From Chloroflexota bacterium (lineage in GTDB: Bacteria > Chloroflexota > Anaerolineae > Promineifilales > Promineifilaceae): DNA of 64,000 nucleotides. Under the pieces are notes generated by a model. It ran no database searches. It was not told the origin of the DNA and saw nothing but the letters and a program-made list of their open reading frames with translations. A program made the position numbers and the translations under genes. Below are positions 18,963 to 28,519 of this stretch, in pieces; position 1 is the stretch's first letter; each line of letters opens with the position of its first letter. Where the stretch lies: contig JAGNBF010000014.1 in NCBI GenBank assembly GCA_018004935.1, positions 35,015 through 99,014 on the forward strand, written 5' to 3'.

Positions 18963-19112
18963 CGGCCGCGCTCGATAACCCGCACAGGAGAAAATTCCCC
19001 GCTCCTGGGGGCGGGGTTAGAGGTAGGGGAAACCCTATTACCTGACTATTTTTTTAATCAACAAAAACCACCGGACGGATTCGACGGATAAACTGCATGA
19101 CTGAACGGTTAC
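18957..19112. repeat. Reversed hairpin-element fragment and mobile-repeat end
   Basis: GCGGCCGCGCTCGATAACC followed by AGGAGAAAATTCCCCGCTCC and the scaffold read in reverse, ending CAGGTAAT-type/TTTTTTTAATCAACAA at about 19068. Then a lone CTGAACGGTTAC end at 19101-19112, matching the terminal repeat of the 158-bp element, 11 bp from the next stop codon. Confidence 0.6.
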
Positions 19113-19122
19113 ATATCTTACC

Positions 19123-20337
19123 TCATCCCTCTCCCTTCCACAGCAACTTCAGCACCCCCCACCAGGAAAAATTATCAATCGTTTCCTGATTGCCTAGCGC
19201 AATATTGATCACCAATCGGCGCAGACGCACCGGTAAACCCGCCGGTTTCGCCAGCCAATTGAGCATAGGTCGGTTCAGGCACAATTGGCGTGCACGCATG
19301 CTAAAAGTGAAGAGCTTTTGGAAATGAGACCGCAGTTTTTGGTCATATTGGTGATAACGGGTCAACGCAAAATCACCCGTCTGGAACATTTCGATGAGAT
19401 GATGGGCGGCGATATGGCCCGATTCTAAAGCGTAATCAATCCCTTCACCGGTGATAGGGTTTACCAACCCGGCCGCTTCGCCTGCGAGCAAGATGTGCTC
19501 CCCAAAAGTAGGGGCGGTGGCAAAATCCATCCGTAATGGGTAGCCCTTGATGGGACCTATTTGTCGGGCCTGCTTGAGGATAGCTTGAAGCGGCCGCGAC
19601 CGTATAAACGCTTCCATCACCGAACGCGGTGAGGGTGGTTTCTTTTTGCCCCCCCGTTCGCTCACTACAACCCCCGCCCCAATGTTGGCCGATGTGGCCG
19701 ATAAGGGAAACACCCAGCCATAACCGGGCAAGGGTACCCCTTCAAAATAAAATTGCACTGCCGGGGGAACCGGAGCTATCTCCTCAAAGTACGTACGGGC
19801 GTCCACTGCGGGCACGATACGGTAATTATCTAAGATGCCAGTCTGGGTTAACAAAGCCGTATTAGCCCCGGTAGCAATAACGGCCATCTTCGCCGTAACC
19901 GTGGATCCATTGGCCCGAACCGTTACCTGTCCATTCTGCCGTTCAATATCTCTCACCAACGCCTGCCGGAAGGTAGCTCCAGCCGTGAGGGCTTGTTCAC
20001 GAATGATGTTGTCCAGCGTAAACCGGGGTACGATAGTGGCAAAGGCAGGCGCCTCTTTAAGCTGAGGAATTGGCTCCAGAAAACCATCACCACTGGGTGC
20101 GGAGAGGCCCATATGTGTGATCCGGTAGCCTACTGTTTGAATCTGGGATAACAGACCCATGTCCTGTAACACGGCCAGAGCACGTGGACTGAGACCATCA
20201 CCACAGGTTTTGTCACGGGGGAACTCGGCTTTGTCAAAAAGAATGGTTTTAAGACCGGCGCGTGCGAGATAGGTCGCGGCCGCGGAGCCGCCCGGTCCTG
20301 CTCCTACCACCGCCACATCATATTGTTGAGTAGCCAT
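19123..20337 (-). CDS. Geranylgeranyl reductase family FAD oxidoreductase
   Basis: 404 residues. Rossmann FAD motif VVGAGPGGSAAATYLARAG (about 10-28), then the family signature DKAEFPRDKTCGDGLSP, and a central GYGWVFPLS...NIGAGV motif and LLAGEAAGLVNPITGEGIDYAL (second FAD motif). The family reduces isoprenoid double bonds (BchP/ChlP chlorophyll side chain, archaeal lipid GGR, menaquinone side chain). No bacteriochlorophyll genes are nearby, so menaquinone or lipid isoprenoid saturation is the more likely role. The frame is open to 20484, but those 49 codons are repeat-derived; the ATG at 20337 opens the conserved domain. Confidence 0.87.
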   Translation of the reverse strand: MATQQYDVAVVGAGPGGSAAATYLARAGLKTILFDKAEFPRDKTCGDGLSPRALAVLQDMGLLSQIQTVGYRITHMGLSAPSGDGFLEPIPQLKEAPAFATIVPRFTLDNIIREQALTAGATFRQALVRDIERQNGQVTVRANGSTVTAKMAVIATGANTALLTQTGILDNYRIVPAVDARTYFEEIAPVPPAVQFYFEGVPLPGYGWVFPLSATSANIGAGVVVSERGGKKKPPSPRSVMEAFIRSRPLQAILKQARQIGPIKGYPLRMDFATAPTFGEHILLAGEAAGLVNPITGEGIDYALESGHIAAHHLIEMFQTGDFALTRYHQYDQKLRSHFQKLFTFSMRARQLCLNRPMLNWLAKPAGLPVRLRRLVINIALGNQETIDNFSWWGVLKLLWKGEG

Positions 20338-21148
20338 AGTTTTCTCAAAATGAACACAAAACCCACTAAACAGGTAATCGTTCAATTGAATCACGTTCTG
20401 CCCGCCCGGTCGTAATTGAGCTTTAACGTAACGACTAAACCTCTCGAGGGCTGAACTTGTCAAAGCCCGTTTTGTCTTCGACAAACTCAGACAACAGGCT
20501 TAATAGTTACGATTCAACAAATTAATACCGGTACAGAGCTTCCCTCACCTCTAACCCCACCGCAGGGGTGGGGAACTTTTTCTCCTGTCCGGGCGGACGC
20601 TCGTGAAAAATGACAGGAGTTCCCCATGCGCCTACGGCGCCCCAAGATGAATGAAAATGACGCCACAATTTTCATCCCCCTCCGTGTTTCTCCCTATCCG
20701 TGTTCTCCTTATCCATAGCTATTTTCGTAGGAGTTCCCCATGGGCGAGACGTGCACCAAGAGGGATGAAAATCTGTAGGACGATTTGATAAATCGTCCGG
20801 GCGATTTACAAAATCGCCCTACATTTTCGTAGGGGCAGGCAGACTGTGGGCCTGGCGTTTTAGTCCGTAGGCTTTCGTCCCTTGAGCCTGGCGGTTTGAC
20901 CGCCGGGCGAAATAACTGGACGCTTATGTAAACAGACAAGATCATACAACCGACAATTGACAATTGGCAATTGTCCCCCGACAATTGTGCGCATTCTGGC
21001 TCTTTGGCAATTCAGGGGTTGACACCATATGTACGGGCTGGCCTTATGCCTGCCCAGTGTGGGGCAACCACAAGGGTTGCCCGTACTCCCCGAAATCCCG
21101 AAGACCCTGCCTTCTCAAGCACCCCTCATTTGCCCATAAGGAGATGTT
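20338..21148. other. Repeat-filled intergenic region
   Basis: Contains a segment with ATTCAATTGAACG (20375-20400), a CTTGTCAAAGC/CTTCGACAA repeat (20448-20495), degenerate hairpin element copy C (20540-20640; the left arm has lost its ATTTTT part while the right keeps GAAAAATGACAGGAG), a CACGGAT/CATTTTC repeat reversed (20647-20775), a GATTTGATAAATCG hairpin (20774-20826), a partial 158-bp element reversed (20846-20935) and a 110-bp element (20998-21107). Confidence 0.7.
20998..21107. mobile_element. 110-bp MITE-like element, second copy
   Basis: Left end GGCTCTTTGGCAATTCAGGG, right end CGAAATCCCGAAGACCC. The interior GGGCTGGCCTTATGCCTGCC and GGGTTGCCCGTA matches 12161-12270. Flanks CGCATTCT and TGCCTTCT match in 6 of 8 positions, an eroded target duplication. 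Confidence 0.7.
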
Positions 21149-22345
21149 ATGACCTCTTTACCCCTTTTGGCTGGCGTGCGTGTCATAGACCTGACACGGG
21201 TGCTGGCTGGCCCCTACTGTACCATGATGCTTGGCGACCTGGGGGCCGATGTGATCAAAATTGAAAACCCTGAGAGCGGTGATGACACCCGCCACTGGGG
21301 GCCGCCCTATACTGGTGGAGAAGCGGCCTATTTTCTCAGTGCTAACCGCAACAAACGTAGTCTCACCCTTAACCTCAAAAGCTCGCAGGGCATCCACATT
21401 CTTAAAGAGTTGATTCGTCAGGGCGATGTATTAGTGGAAAACTTCCGTACCGGTACCCTGGCTCGTTGGGGACTGACCTACGATGCTTTGCAGGAACTCC
21501 GGCCTGGTTTGATTTATGCCACCATTACCGGCTATGGCACGACTGGCCCTGATGCAGACCGGGCGGGTTATGATTTTATGGCCCAGGCACGGGGCGGTTT
21601 TATGAGTCTGACCGGCCCCGTAACCGGGGAACCGACGCGTGCCGGTATTGCCATTACCGATTTGACCACCGGTATGTTTGCCTGTAATGCCATTTTAGCG
21701 GCTCTGGTAGCCCGCGGCCGCAGTGGGGAAGGGCAATATATTGACATGGCTCTACTTGATACTCAAGTCGCCTTACTCTCCTATGCCGCCAGCAATTACC
21801 TGATTTCCGGAAACGTGCCCCAACGATACGGCAACGGCCACCCTAATATCGTACCCTATCAGGAATTTAGGGCGCGGGACGGTTACTTCGCTTTTGCCTG
21901 CGGCAATGATGGCCAATGGCGCAAATTCTGTGAAGCCGTTGGTCGGCCAGAATGGACAACCGACGAACGATATGCCACCAATACCGCCAGAGTCCAACAC
22001 CGTACTGAAGTCGTCGCCCTCTTGAGTGAGTTGTTATGCACCCGGGACAAAGTCGAGTGGATGGCCTTGTGCGACCAAATCGGTATTCCTAACGGCCCAA
22101 TTAACGATGTGGCGCAAGTATTTGTAGACCCCCAGGTGCAGGCGCGAGAAATGGTCATTACCACTGTGCATCCCACTGTGGGTGACTTGCCTCTGGTTGC
22201 CTCGCCGATGAAAATACCCACCAATCCAGTCACGGTTCGTCAGGCTCCCCCCTTATTGGGTCAGCATACAGCCGAAATTTTAGGTGAGTTCCTGGGGTAT
22301 GACGCGGCTCGGATTGAACAATTACGCACCGAGGGGGTTATCTAA
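21149..22345 (+). CDS. CaiB/BaiF (class III) CoA-transferase
   Basis: 398 residues, the usual family length. AAGGAG lies 6 bases before the ATG. Motifs: LTRVLAGPYCTMMLGDLGAD, KIENPESGDDTRHWGPPY, NRNKRSLTLNLK, ENFRTGTLARWGL, GTTGPDADRAGYDFMAQARG and GQYIDMALLDTQVALL, which holds the catalytic Asp of formyl-CoA transferases. Moves CoA between carboxylic acids; the acid cannot be read from sequence. Other class III enzymes use formate/oxalate, carnitine, mesaconate or succinate/malate. Stands alone, so no pathway context. Confidence 0.88.
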   Translation: MTSLPLLAGVRVIDLTRVLAGPYCTMMLGDLGADVIKIENPESGDDTRHWGPPYTGGEAAYFLSANRNKRSLTLNLKSSQGIHILKELIRQGDVLVENFRTGTLARWGLTYDALQELRPGLIYATITGYGTTGPDADRAGYDFMAQARGGFMSLTGPVTGEPTRAGIAITDLTTGMFACNAILAALVARGRSGEGQYIDMALLDTQVALLSYAASNYLISGNVPQRYGNGHPNIVPYQEFRARDGYFAFACGNDGQWRKFCEAVGRPEWTTDERYATNTARVQHRTEVVALLSELLCTRDKVEWMALCDQIGIPNGPINDVAQVFVDPQVQAREMVITTVHPTVGDLPLVASPMKIPTNPVTVRQAPPLLGQHTAEILGEFLGYDAARIEQLRTEGVI

Positions 22346-22375
22346 ATAACCGTTCAAAAAGGATCGGTTTGTCTG

Positions 22376-22510
22376 GGGCCACCCCCACCCCTAACCCCGC
22401 CCCCGGGGGCGGGGAACTTTTCTCGGCACGGTTTAGGGGGCAGACGCCCCCAAACCGTGCGGGTGGGTTTCCCCCCTTCCCTCGGGGAAGGGGGAAGGGT
22501 CTTCAGCTTC
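22376..22510. repeat. Hairpin element, copy D
   Basis: ACCCCTAACCCCGCCCCCGG scaffold. Stem GCACGGTTTAGGGGGC (22426-22441) with GCCCCCAAACCGTGC (22446-22460), one bulged A, loop AGAC. Followed by GGGTTTCCCCCCTTCCCTCG. Confidence 0.85.
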
Positions 22511-22810
22511 CCAGAGCGTGGCGATTTAGGTCGTTCAATAATCGCCACCCGCTCAACCATCATAGCGGGAATGAGACCCTGTTTTTGTGACCCGTCTCAG
22601 GATCGGTTTGTCTGGGGCCACCCCTAACCCCGCCCCCGGGGGCGGGGAACTTTTCTCGGCACGGTTTGGGGGCAGACGCCCCCAAACCGTGCGGGTGGGT
22701 TTCCCCCCTTCCCTCGGGGAAGGGGAAGGGGGATGGGTCTTTAGCCCAAACCTACCCAGGCTGTGGCCGCAAACAAAATGTCACTTTATGATCGTGATAA
22801 ATATAAATAC
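22503..22810. repeat. Hairpin element, copy E, with long flanks
   Basis: A 300-bp unit shared with 36080-36405. Left part CCCAGAGCGTGGCG...TTCAATAATCGCCAC; centre the scaffold with a perfect 15-bp stem GCACGGTTTGGGGGC (22659-22673 with 22678-22692); tail CAAAATGTCACTTTATGATC. The same tail reads in reverse at 28690-28795. No gene lies in 22346-22897. Confidence 0.8.
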
Positions 22811-22897
22811 ATGGGCATAAGTTTTGTAGGGTACGAAAGAAACGCGTAAGCACTTAAGGAAATAAGGAAAACGCATTACTGTTATAGGAGAAGTAGA

Positions 22898-23461
22898 ATG
22901 GGAACGGGAACCGTGATCGATTGGGAAATTGTGGGCAAAACATTGGGCGGAATATTGATCGCCTTATGGGGGATTCGCTTTTTTGATGCAATGGTGTTTA
23001 AAGGCAAACTCAACAACAGTTTCAGCATCATTCCTCGCACATCCTTTGGCGTAACACGCATTTTATTCTCGCCCCTGGTTCACTCCGATGTGGCTCATTT
23101 GCGGGCGAATACAGTACCTCTGCTCGTATTAGCCGCGCTGTTACTCCTGAATCACTATGATCAATTCTGGCTGGTTACAATTCTGATTATTGTGGTAGAT
23201 GGTCTGGGAACCTGGCTGTTTGGGTCGAAGGCCAAACATTTGGGCGCCAGCGGTTTGGTGTTGGGGTATTTTGGTTTTACTCTGGCACAACTGTACTTTA
23301 ATATGAACCCTGTATCATTGCTGGTGGCGGGGTTTGTGGCGGTATTTTATCGGGGGCTCTTTCTGGAGATTTTTCCCTGGCGGCAAGGTACATCGAACGT
23401 CGGCCATTTGTTTGGCTTTTTAGGTGGCCTCGCGGCCGCGTACTTTCTCGCCGGTCAATAG
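22898..23461 (+). CDS. Rhomboid family intramembrane serine protease
   Basis: 187 residues with about six membrane helices. AGGAG sits before the ATG. Catalytic signature HLGASGLVLGYFGF (GASG, Ser118) and SNVGHLFGFLGG (His170) form the rhomboid Ser-His dyad. The HSDVAHLRANT segment (63-71) matches the HLxxN region of rhomboids. Cleaves membrane proteins within the bilayer; substrate unknown. The small size indicates a core six-helix rhomboid without an accessory domain. Stands alone. Confidence 0.88.
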   Translation: MGTGTVIDWEIVGKTLGGILIALWGIRFFDAMVFKGKLNNSFSIIPRTSFGVTRILFSPLVHSDVAHLRANTVPLLVLAALLLLNHYDQFWLVTILIIVVDGLGTWLFGSKAKHLGASGLVLGYFGFTLAQLYFNMNPVSLLVAGFVAVFYRGLFLEIFPWRQGTSNVGHLFGFLGGLAAAYFLAGQ

Positions 23462-23635
23462 CATCATCACAGCAAAAAGGCCACCCGCATTACCCAGATC
23501 CGGCAACCCTGGCAGGTATCTTCTCCATAAAACGCGGTGTCATTGGTTGAGCTTGTCGAAACCAGCGGCCTTCGACAAGCTCAGGGCACGTTTTTCCCGC
23601 ACTATTGAGAAGATACTCCACAGCAATTAAAATCG

Positions 23636-23755
23636 GTGTCATACAACGAGGCCGACATTCGCACCCATTTGGAGCAAGAATACCGGCCTGGGGAAGAGCA
23701 TAGCGAGGCGTTGTTTATTCGACTCTGGCGAAATCGCATGCTACTTTGGACATAG
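23636..23755 (+). other. 39-codon open frame, possible small protein or gene remnant
   Basis: GTG start, peptide MSYNEADIRTHLEQEYR then PGEEHSEALFIRLWRN and stop. The composition looks protein-like (charged, amphipathic, no repeat words), unlike the surrounding intergenic repeats, but there is no ribosome binding site and no recognised family. It may be a decayed 5-prime end of a gene. The rest of 23462-23818 holds a GAGCTTGTCGAA/TTCGACAAGCTC repeat (23546-23585). Confidence 0.3.
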
Positions 23756-23818
23756 CACACTCTTTTCAGGCTGTGTGTTTTCTGGTGAAAATGAAAAACG
23801 CCAATGTCAAGTAATTTA

Positions 23819-24190
23819 TTAGAGTGCGCCGGTTACAAGTAAAAGCCCCACACCCACCAGGCACAAGTCCACGACAAAGAAGAGGGCAATAATGAGCCGT
23901 TGGGGGGGAGTCATCCGGCTGAAAAAATTACTACTACCATCATTTTCCGGGCTGTTAGCTGAAGCTGGAGCGTCTGAGGCCATTTCATCATCCATCGCGA
24001 CAGCGCGGGCACTCTTTTGGCGCAGACGATCCAGATCTATTCCGGTGCTGGCAGGTGGGGCGGGTGCAGGGGGAGGCGCGGCCGCGGGAGGGGCCTTATC
24101 GCCTCGTTCATCATCCATTTCTCGCAACCAGTCCGGTGCCGGAGCGGGTTCGTCTTCGTCAAAATCAAAATCATCAAACAAGTTGCTCAT
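23819..24190 (-). CDS. Small tail-anchored acidic protein, unknown function
   Basis: 123 residues from an ATG with AGGAG upstream. Very acidic N-terminus (FDDFDFDEDEPAPAPDW), Ala/Pro-rich disordered middle (APPPAPAPPAS), and a single C-terminal membrane helix (about 98-120, LIIALFFVVDLCLVGVGLLL). It looks like a cytoplasmic disordered domain anchored to the membrane by its tail. No family recognised. GCGGCCGC at 24078 encodes part of the Ala run. Confidence 0.65.
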   Translation of the reverse strand: MSNLFDDFDFDEDEPAPAPDWLREMDDERGDKAPPAAAPPPAPAPPASTGIDLDRLRQKSARAVAMDDEMASDAPASANSPENDGSSNFFSRMTPPQRLIIALFFVVDLCLVGVGLLLVTGAL

Positions 24191-24432
24191 ACAATTTCTC
24201 CTGGGGGGCACTCAGGGGCACGGGGAGAATTTATTCAGGTGGTCGCCCGCCTCATTAGTCATCCGCATGAGCAACATTTGGTGTAAACTTTGAGGCTAAA
24301 GAACAACCACTTTTTTGCCAATTGACCATTGCCCTAAAAAAACATTTGTTGTAGAACTACATCACTAGGCTACTCCTATTCGGCATAAAAGTCAACTGTA
24401 ATGCATATTACTTTTTCTGTTTTTACTTGTGT

Positions 24433-24457
24433 TACAATAGTTAGATAATTATCTAAC
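24433..24457 (+). promoter_or_regulatory. Putative -10 box and 18-bp operator palindrome
   Basis: TACAAT (24433-24438) is followed at once by GTTAGATAATTATCTAAC (24440-24457), a perfect 18-bp palindrome. The position over the expected start site and the TTAGATAA half-site resemble MarR-type operators. The candidate target is the tricorn-like gene 170 bp downstream. No convincing -35 box. Confidence 0.5.
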
Positions 24458-24530
24458 GCCTTGTCGTCCAACTAACTGTATTCCGCCTCTAAAAACGCTA
24501 TCAAGCATCTTCTCAATATTTCGGGAGAAA

Positions 24531-24600
24531 CGTATCCTGAGCTTGTCGAAGGCGGTTGGTTGCGACAGGTTCAACCCTCGTCCCCACACTATATTGATAA
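24531..24600. repeat. GAGCTTGTCGAAGGC repeat in the tricorn leader
   Basis: ATCTTCTCAATATTTCGGGA (from 24508) followed by CTGAGCTTGTCGAAGGCGG and GCGACAGGTTCAACC. The same composite is at 50823-50925. It creates a spurious upstream start at 24543. Confidence 0.6.
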
Positions 24601-24629
24601 GGTACCCCATCACCATGAAAGGAACTCTC

Positions 24630-27600
24630 ATGCCATCAGGATACTATCGTTACCCCACTATCCATGAAAATAATGTCGTTTTTGTATGTGAGGATGATCT
24701 GTGGACCGTACCTGCCTCAGGTGGTCTGGCCCGCCGCTTAACTTCTGGCCTGGGTGAAGTGACATACCCCGTTCTTTCGCCTGATGGGCAATTTATTGCC
24801 TATGTAGGGCGCGATGAAGGTCAGGCTGATGTTTATGTCATGTCGGCCACTGGTGGCCCTACACGGCGTTTAACCTATCTAGGCGGTACATGGTATCGCG
24901 TAGTGGGATGGACTCCTGAAGGGAAAATCCTCTTCGCCAGTAACGGGCAACAGCCCCATAATGCCCTGGCGCATCTGTACACAGTAGACCTGGATAGTAA
25001 CCCACCCGAACAGTTGAATGTTGGTCCGGCGCGGACAATCACCTATGGGCCGGAAGGCATTGTGGTGATAGGGCGAAATACGGGTAACCCGGCTTATTGG
25101 AAACGGTACCGTGGAGGTACAGCGGGCAAACTATGGGTAGATGCTGAAGGGGATGGGCAGTTTCGGCCATTGGTGGATGTGAAAGGAAACCTGGAATCCC
25201 CTAATTGGATTGGTGGCCGCCTCTATTTCCTTTCTGATCATGAGGGGGTAGGTAATTTGTACTCCTGCCTGGTAACAGGTGGGGATATTCGGCGGCATAC
25301 AGATCATGAGGATTTTTATGCGCGTAGTGCCTCCAGTGATGGGCGGCGGATTGTATATCATGCGGGAGGCGATTTATACCTGTTTGATCCGCTGACGGAT
25401 GAATATAGCCGGATTGAGATAGCCTTCCATTCGCCCCAAACTCAACGCAACCGGAAATTCGTCGCGGCCGCGAAGTACATCCAAAGCTCTGCCCTGCACC
25501 CCCAGGGCCACTCTCTGGCCCTCACCGCCCGGGGTAAAGCCTTTACCCTCGGCAATTGGGAAGGTGCTGTCCGTCAGCACGGCCAACCCGATCAGTCTCG
25601 TTATCGCCTGCTCACCTGGCTCAACGACCCAGAACGCCTCATTGCCGTAACCGATAGTCAGGGCGAAGAGAATTTCGTCATTCTCCACACCGATGGCATC
25701 GGTGAACCAGAATTATTTACCGACCTGGATATTGGTCGAGTGCTCTCATTGGCCGTCAATCCTAAAAAAGACGAGATCATTTTTAGCAACCACCGTTTTG
25801 AATTATGCTGGCTAGACTTATCAACCAAGACGCTAAAAGTTATTGATCGGGGTAATAGCAACCGGATCAATGGGTTTGATTGGTCACCAGATGGCGAATG
25901 GGTAGTTTATAGTGCCTCCATTAACCTTCAGATAACCATTCTTAAACTATGGCAGGTTAGTACGGCCACCAGCTACCCCCTCACACAGCCTGTTTTGCAG
26001 GATGTCGCTCCCGCTTTTGATCCCCAGGGTAAATATATTTACTTTCTCTCCTACCGGGTTTTTAACCCGGTGTATGATCATATCCAGTTCGATCTAAACT
26101 TCCCCCGGGCCGTGAAGCCATACTTGATCACCTTACAAAAAGATACGCCCTCACCCTTTGTGCCTGAGCCGCGGCCGCTTTCAGGCAACAATAACACGAC
26201 CAAGAAGAAAGATGAGGAAAAGAAGGAAACGAAGGAAGGGGATAACGAAGCCAAAAGCGAGAAAACTGAGGAGAAAAAACTTCAAATTGATCTGGAAGGC
26301 ATTCAAAATCGCATGGTGGCCTTTCCGGTTGAGGAAGGACGTTATGGACGCATCTTGGGTTTAAAGGATGGTAAAGCATTGTATTCCGTTTATCCCGTAG
26401 AAGGTGCTATCCAACAAACCCCCATAGACCCCAACACCCCAGGCCGAGGCAATTTGGTGCTCTACACCCTGGATGAGCAAAAGGAAGAGGTTCTTTTTGG
26501 GGGCATCAACGGGTTTGCCCTTTCCCGGGATGTCAGCACCTTGTTGGTGCGGGCGAATAATCGTTTGCGCGTTTTGAAGGCTGGCGTTAAGCCAGAAAAT
26601 GGCGGAGATACACCTGGGCGAAAGAGTGGCTGGGTTGATCTAGCCCGGATAAAAGTTTCTGTGTTGCCAGGTCAAGAATGGCGACAAATGCTTCGTGAAG
26701 CCTGGCGTTTACAACGAGATCATTTTTGGACACCAGATATGTCACAGGTGAACTGGGTGCAGGTCTTGGAACGTTATCTCCCGTTGGTGGATCGCGTAGC
26801 CAGCCGGTCCGAATTTTCTGACCTGGTGTGGGAGATGCAAGGGGAATTAGGCACATCACACACCTATGAAATGGGTGGTGATCATCGGAACCCGCCCCAT
26901 TATGCTCAGGGTTATCTGGGGGCTGATTTTGTCTATGATGCGGCCGCGAACCACTGGCGCATCACCCATATTGTCATCGGGGACGGGTGGGATGAGAATA
27001 GCGATTCACCCTTAAACCGGCCAGGTGCCAATATACAAGTTGGAGATTGGCTTCTGGCAATTAACGGGCGGAAACTAAGCCGTGAATATTCCGTCGCGGC
27101 CGCGTTGGTGAATCAGGCCAGTCAGGAAGTCGTCTTGACCCTGGCCCGTGATGGCGAAGACAAACCACGCCAACTGACCGTTAAAACCTTACGCACCGAA
27201 CAACCGGCCCGTTACCGGGAATGGGTAGAACGCAACCGCGCTTATGTGCATGAAAAATCCGCGGGCAAAATCGGCTACGTCCATATCCCCAACATGATGG
27301 CCTGGGGTTACGCTGAGTTTCATCGCGGATACCTGGCGGAAGTAGTCTATGAGGGTTTGATTGTGGACGTGCGCTACAACGGTGGGGGACACGTATCGCC
27401 ACTTATCCTGGAAAAACTCGCCCGCAAACGTGTGGGATACGATCAACCTCGTTGGGGTCAGGAACCAGTTCCCTTTCCTTATGAATCCGTATTAGGACCG
27501 ATTGTCGCTCTGACCAATGAACACGCTGGTTCTGATGGAGATATTTTCTCTCACTGCTTTAAGCTGATGAAACTTGGTCCATTAGTGGGTAAACGCACCT

Positions 27601-27893
27601 GGGGTGGCGTGGTAGGTATCAGCCCCAGTCACCCCCTGGCCGATGGTACCCTGACTACCCAGCCAGAGTATTCATTTTGGTTCAATGATGTAGCCTGGGG
27701 AGTAGAAAATTATGGCACGGATCCTGATATTGAGGTAGAGAACACACCCCAGGATCATGCGCAGGGAGTAGATGCGCAATTGAACCGGGCCATCCAGGAA
27801 GCTTTGCAGGCGTTGGCTCAAAACCCCCCAGCGCGGCCGCAATTTGGTAATCGCCCCTCCTTGGCCTTGCCTAAACTACCACCCCGAGGGTAA
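24630..27893 (+). CDS. Tricorn-like protease
   Basis: 1087 residues from the ATG at 24630 (AAAGGA 7 bases upstream). About 1-280: beta-propeller of WD40-like repeats (VSPDGQFIAYVGR, MSATGGPTRRLT). About 300-520: second propeller. A Lys/Glu linker follows (KKKDEEKKETKEGDNEAKSE). About 675-1060: helical segment, PDZ and C-terminal serine protease. Catalytic residues by analogy to Thermoplasma tricorn: H744 (GTSHTYEMGG) and S968-D969 (NEHAGSDGD). Degrades oligopeptides downstream of larger proteases. Size and order match the archaeal enzyme, and no separate interacting-factor gene is nearby. Possibly controlled by the palindrome at 24440. Confidence 0.92.
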   Translation: MPSGYYRYPTIHENNVVFVCEDDLWTVPASGGLARRLTSGLGEVTYPVLSPDGQFIAYVGRDEGQADVYVMSATGGPTRRLTYLGGTWYRVVGWTPEGKILFASNGQQPHNALAHLYTVDLDSNPPEQLNVGPARTITYGPEGIVVIGRNTGNPAYWKRYRGGTAGKLWVDAEGDGQFRPLVDVKGNLESPNWIGGRLYFLSDHEGVGNLYSCLVTGGDIRRHTDHEDFYARSASSDGRRIVYHAGGDLYLFDPLTDEYSRIEIAFHSPQTQRNRKFVAAAKYIQSSALHPQGHSLALTARGKAFTLGNWEGAVRQHGQPDQSRYRLLTWLNDPERLIAVTDSQGEENFVILHTDGIGEPELFTDLDIGRVLSLAVNPKKDEIIFSNHRFELCWLDLSTKTLKVIDRGNSNRINGFDWSPDGEWVVYSASINLQITILKLWQVSTATSYPLTQPVLQDVAPAFDPQGKYIYFLSYRVFNPVYDHIQFDLNFPRAVKPYLITLQKDTPSPFVPEPRPLSGNNNTTKKKDEEKKETKEGDNEAKSEKTEEKKLQIDLEGIQNRMVAFPVEEGRYGRILGLKDGKALYSVYPVEGAIQQTPIDPNTPGRGNLVLYTLDEQKEEVLFGGINGFALSRDVSTLLVRANNRLRVLKAGVKPENGGDTPGRKSGWVDLARIKVSVLPGQEWRQMLREAWRLQRDHFWTPDMSQVNWVQVLERYLPLVDRVASRSEFSDLVWEMQGELGTSHTYEMGGDHRNPPHYAQGYLGADFVYDAAANHWRITHIVIGDGWDENSDSPLNRPGANIQVGDWLLAINGRKLSREYSVAAALVNQASQEVVLTLARDGEDKPRQLTVKTLRTEQPARYREWVERNRAYVHEKSAGKIGYVHIPNMMAWGYAEFHRGYLAEVVYEGLIVDVRYNGGGHVSPLILEKLARKRVGYDQPRWGQEPVPFPYESVLGPIVALTNEHAGSDGDIFSHCFKLMKLGPLVGKRTWGGVVGISPSHPLADGTLTTQPEYSFWFNDVAWGVENYGTDPDIEVENTPQDHAQGVDAQLNRAIQEALQALAQNPPARPQFGNRPSLALPKLPPRG

Positions 27894-27926
27894 CCCACTT
27901 CTGAGCCTTGTTACAGCCCCAGAGAA

Positions 27927-27958
27927 AAAAAAACACCTGCCAAAGCAGGTGTTTTTTT
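27927..27958. terminator. Bidirectional intrinsic terminator
   Basis: AAAAAAACACCTGC / GCAGGTGTTTTTTT, 14-bp stem including A/T tracts, loop CAAA. Serves the tricorn-like gene on plus and tRNA-Val on minus. Confidence 0.9.
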
Positions 27959-27961
27959 AGG

Positions 27962-28035
<74 letters not shown>

Positions 28036-28514
28036 ATAAGCGGATAAAATTATAACATTGAGCCAAGCCAGTAGCAAATCCCCTCTTTTAAGGTCAGCAA
28101 TTCGCAATTTGGCCTGAACGTCTAAAAATGGTGAGGCCGCCCGGCCATAAAACGAGCCGGGCTATGATTACGAAGGCCGTTGGCCTACCGTTTTAGCCCG
28201 TAGGGCCTGGTATTGATAGCCCGGCGGTCAACTGGGCTACGGGTTGGGCTATTTTCGAGCGTGCTTTTGGCGGGCAACGGTTTTAATCGTTGGTTAAATT
28301 GAGAATTGCTGTTTTAAGGTTCACGGCTTTTCCAAAATTAATTGGCTATGTTGCTCATCGGAAATGCCCATCCCCCTAACGATTCCCGGGGGGAAAGGGG
28401 AACCCATTTGTGTCGTTTTTTGAGGGCGTACGCCCTCAAAAAACGACACATTATCATATTCCCCGCCCCTGGGGGCAGGGTTAGGGGTGGGGGAAAGCAG
28501 TCACTGGTATAGGC
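28036..28514. other. Intergenic repeats downstream of rex promoter, part 1
   Basis: No gene. Reversed variant-b AGCCCGG repeat at 28089-28235 and a reversed hairpin element, copy F, at 28370-28510. Copy F has a perfect 19-bp stem TGTGTCGTTTTTTGAGGGC (28409-28427 with 28432-28450), loop GTAC. Confidence 0.75.
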
Positions 28515-28519
28515 CAGGG

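Noticed and set aside
20709-20984. 91-codon minus-strand open frame
   Set aside because: Made entirely of intergenic repeat pieces.
22376-22745. CRISPR-like array from two similar units close together
   Set aside because: Only two units of the hairpin element, no constant short repeat with unique spacers and no cas genes.
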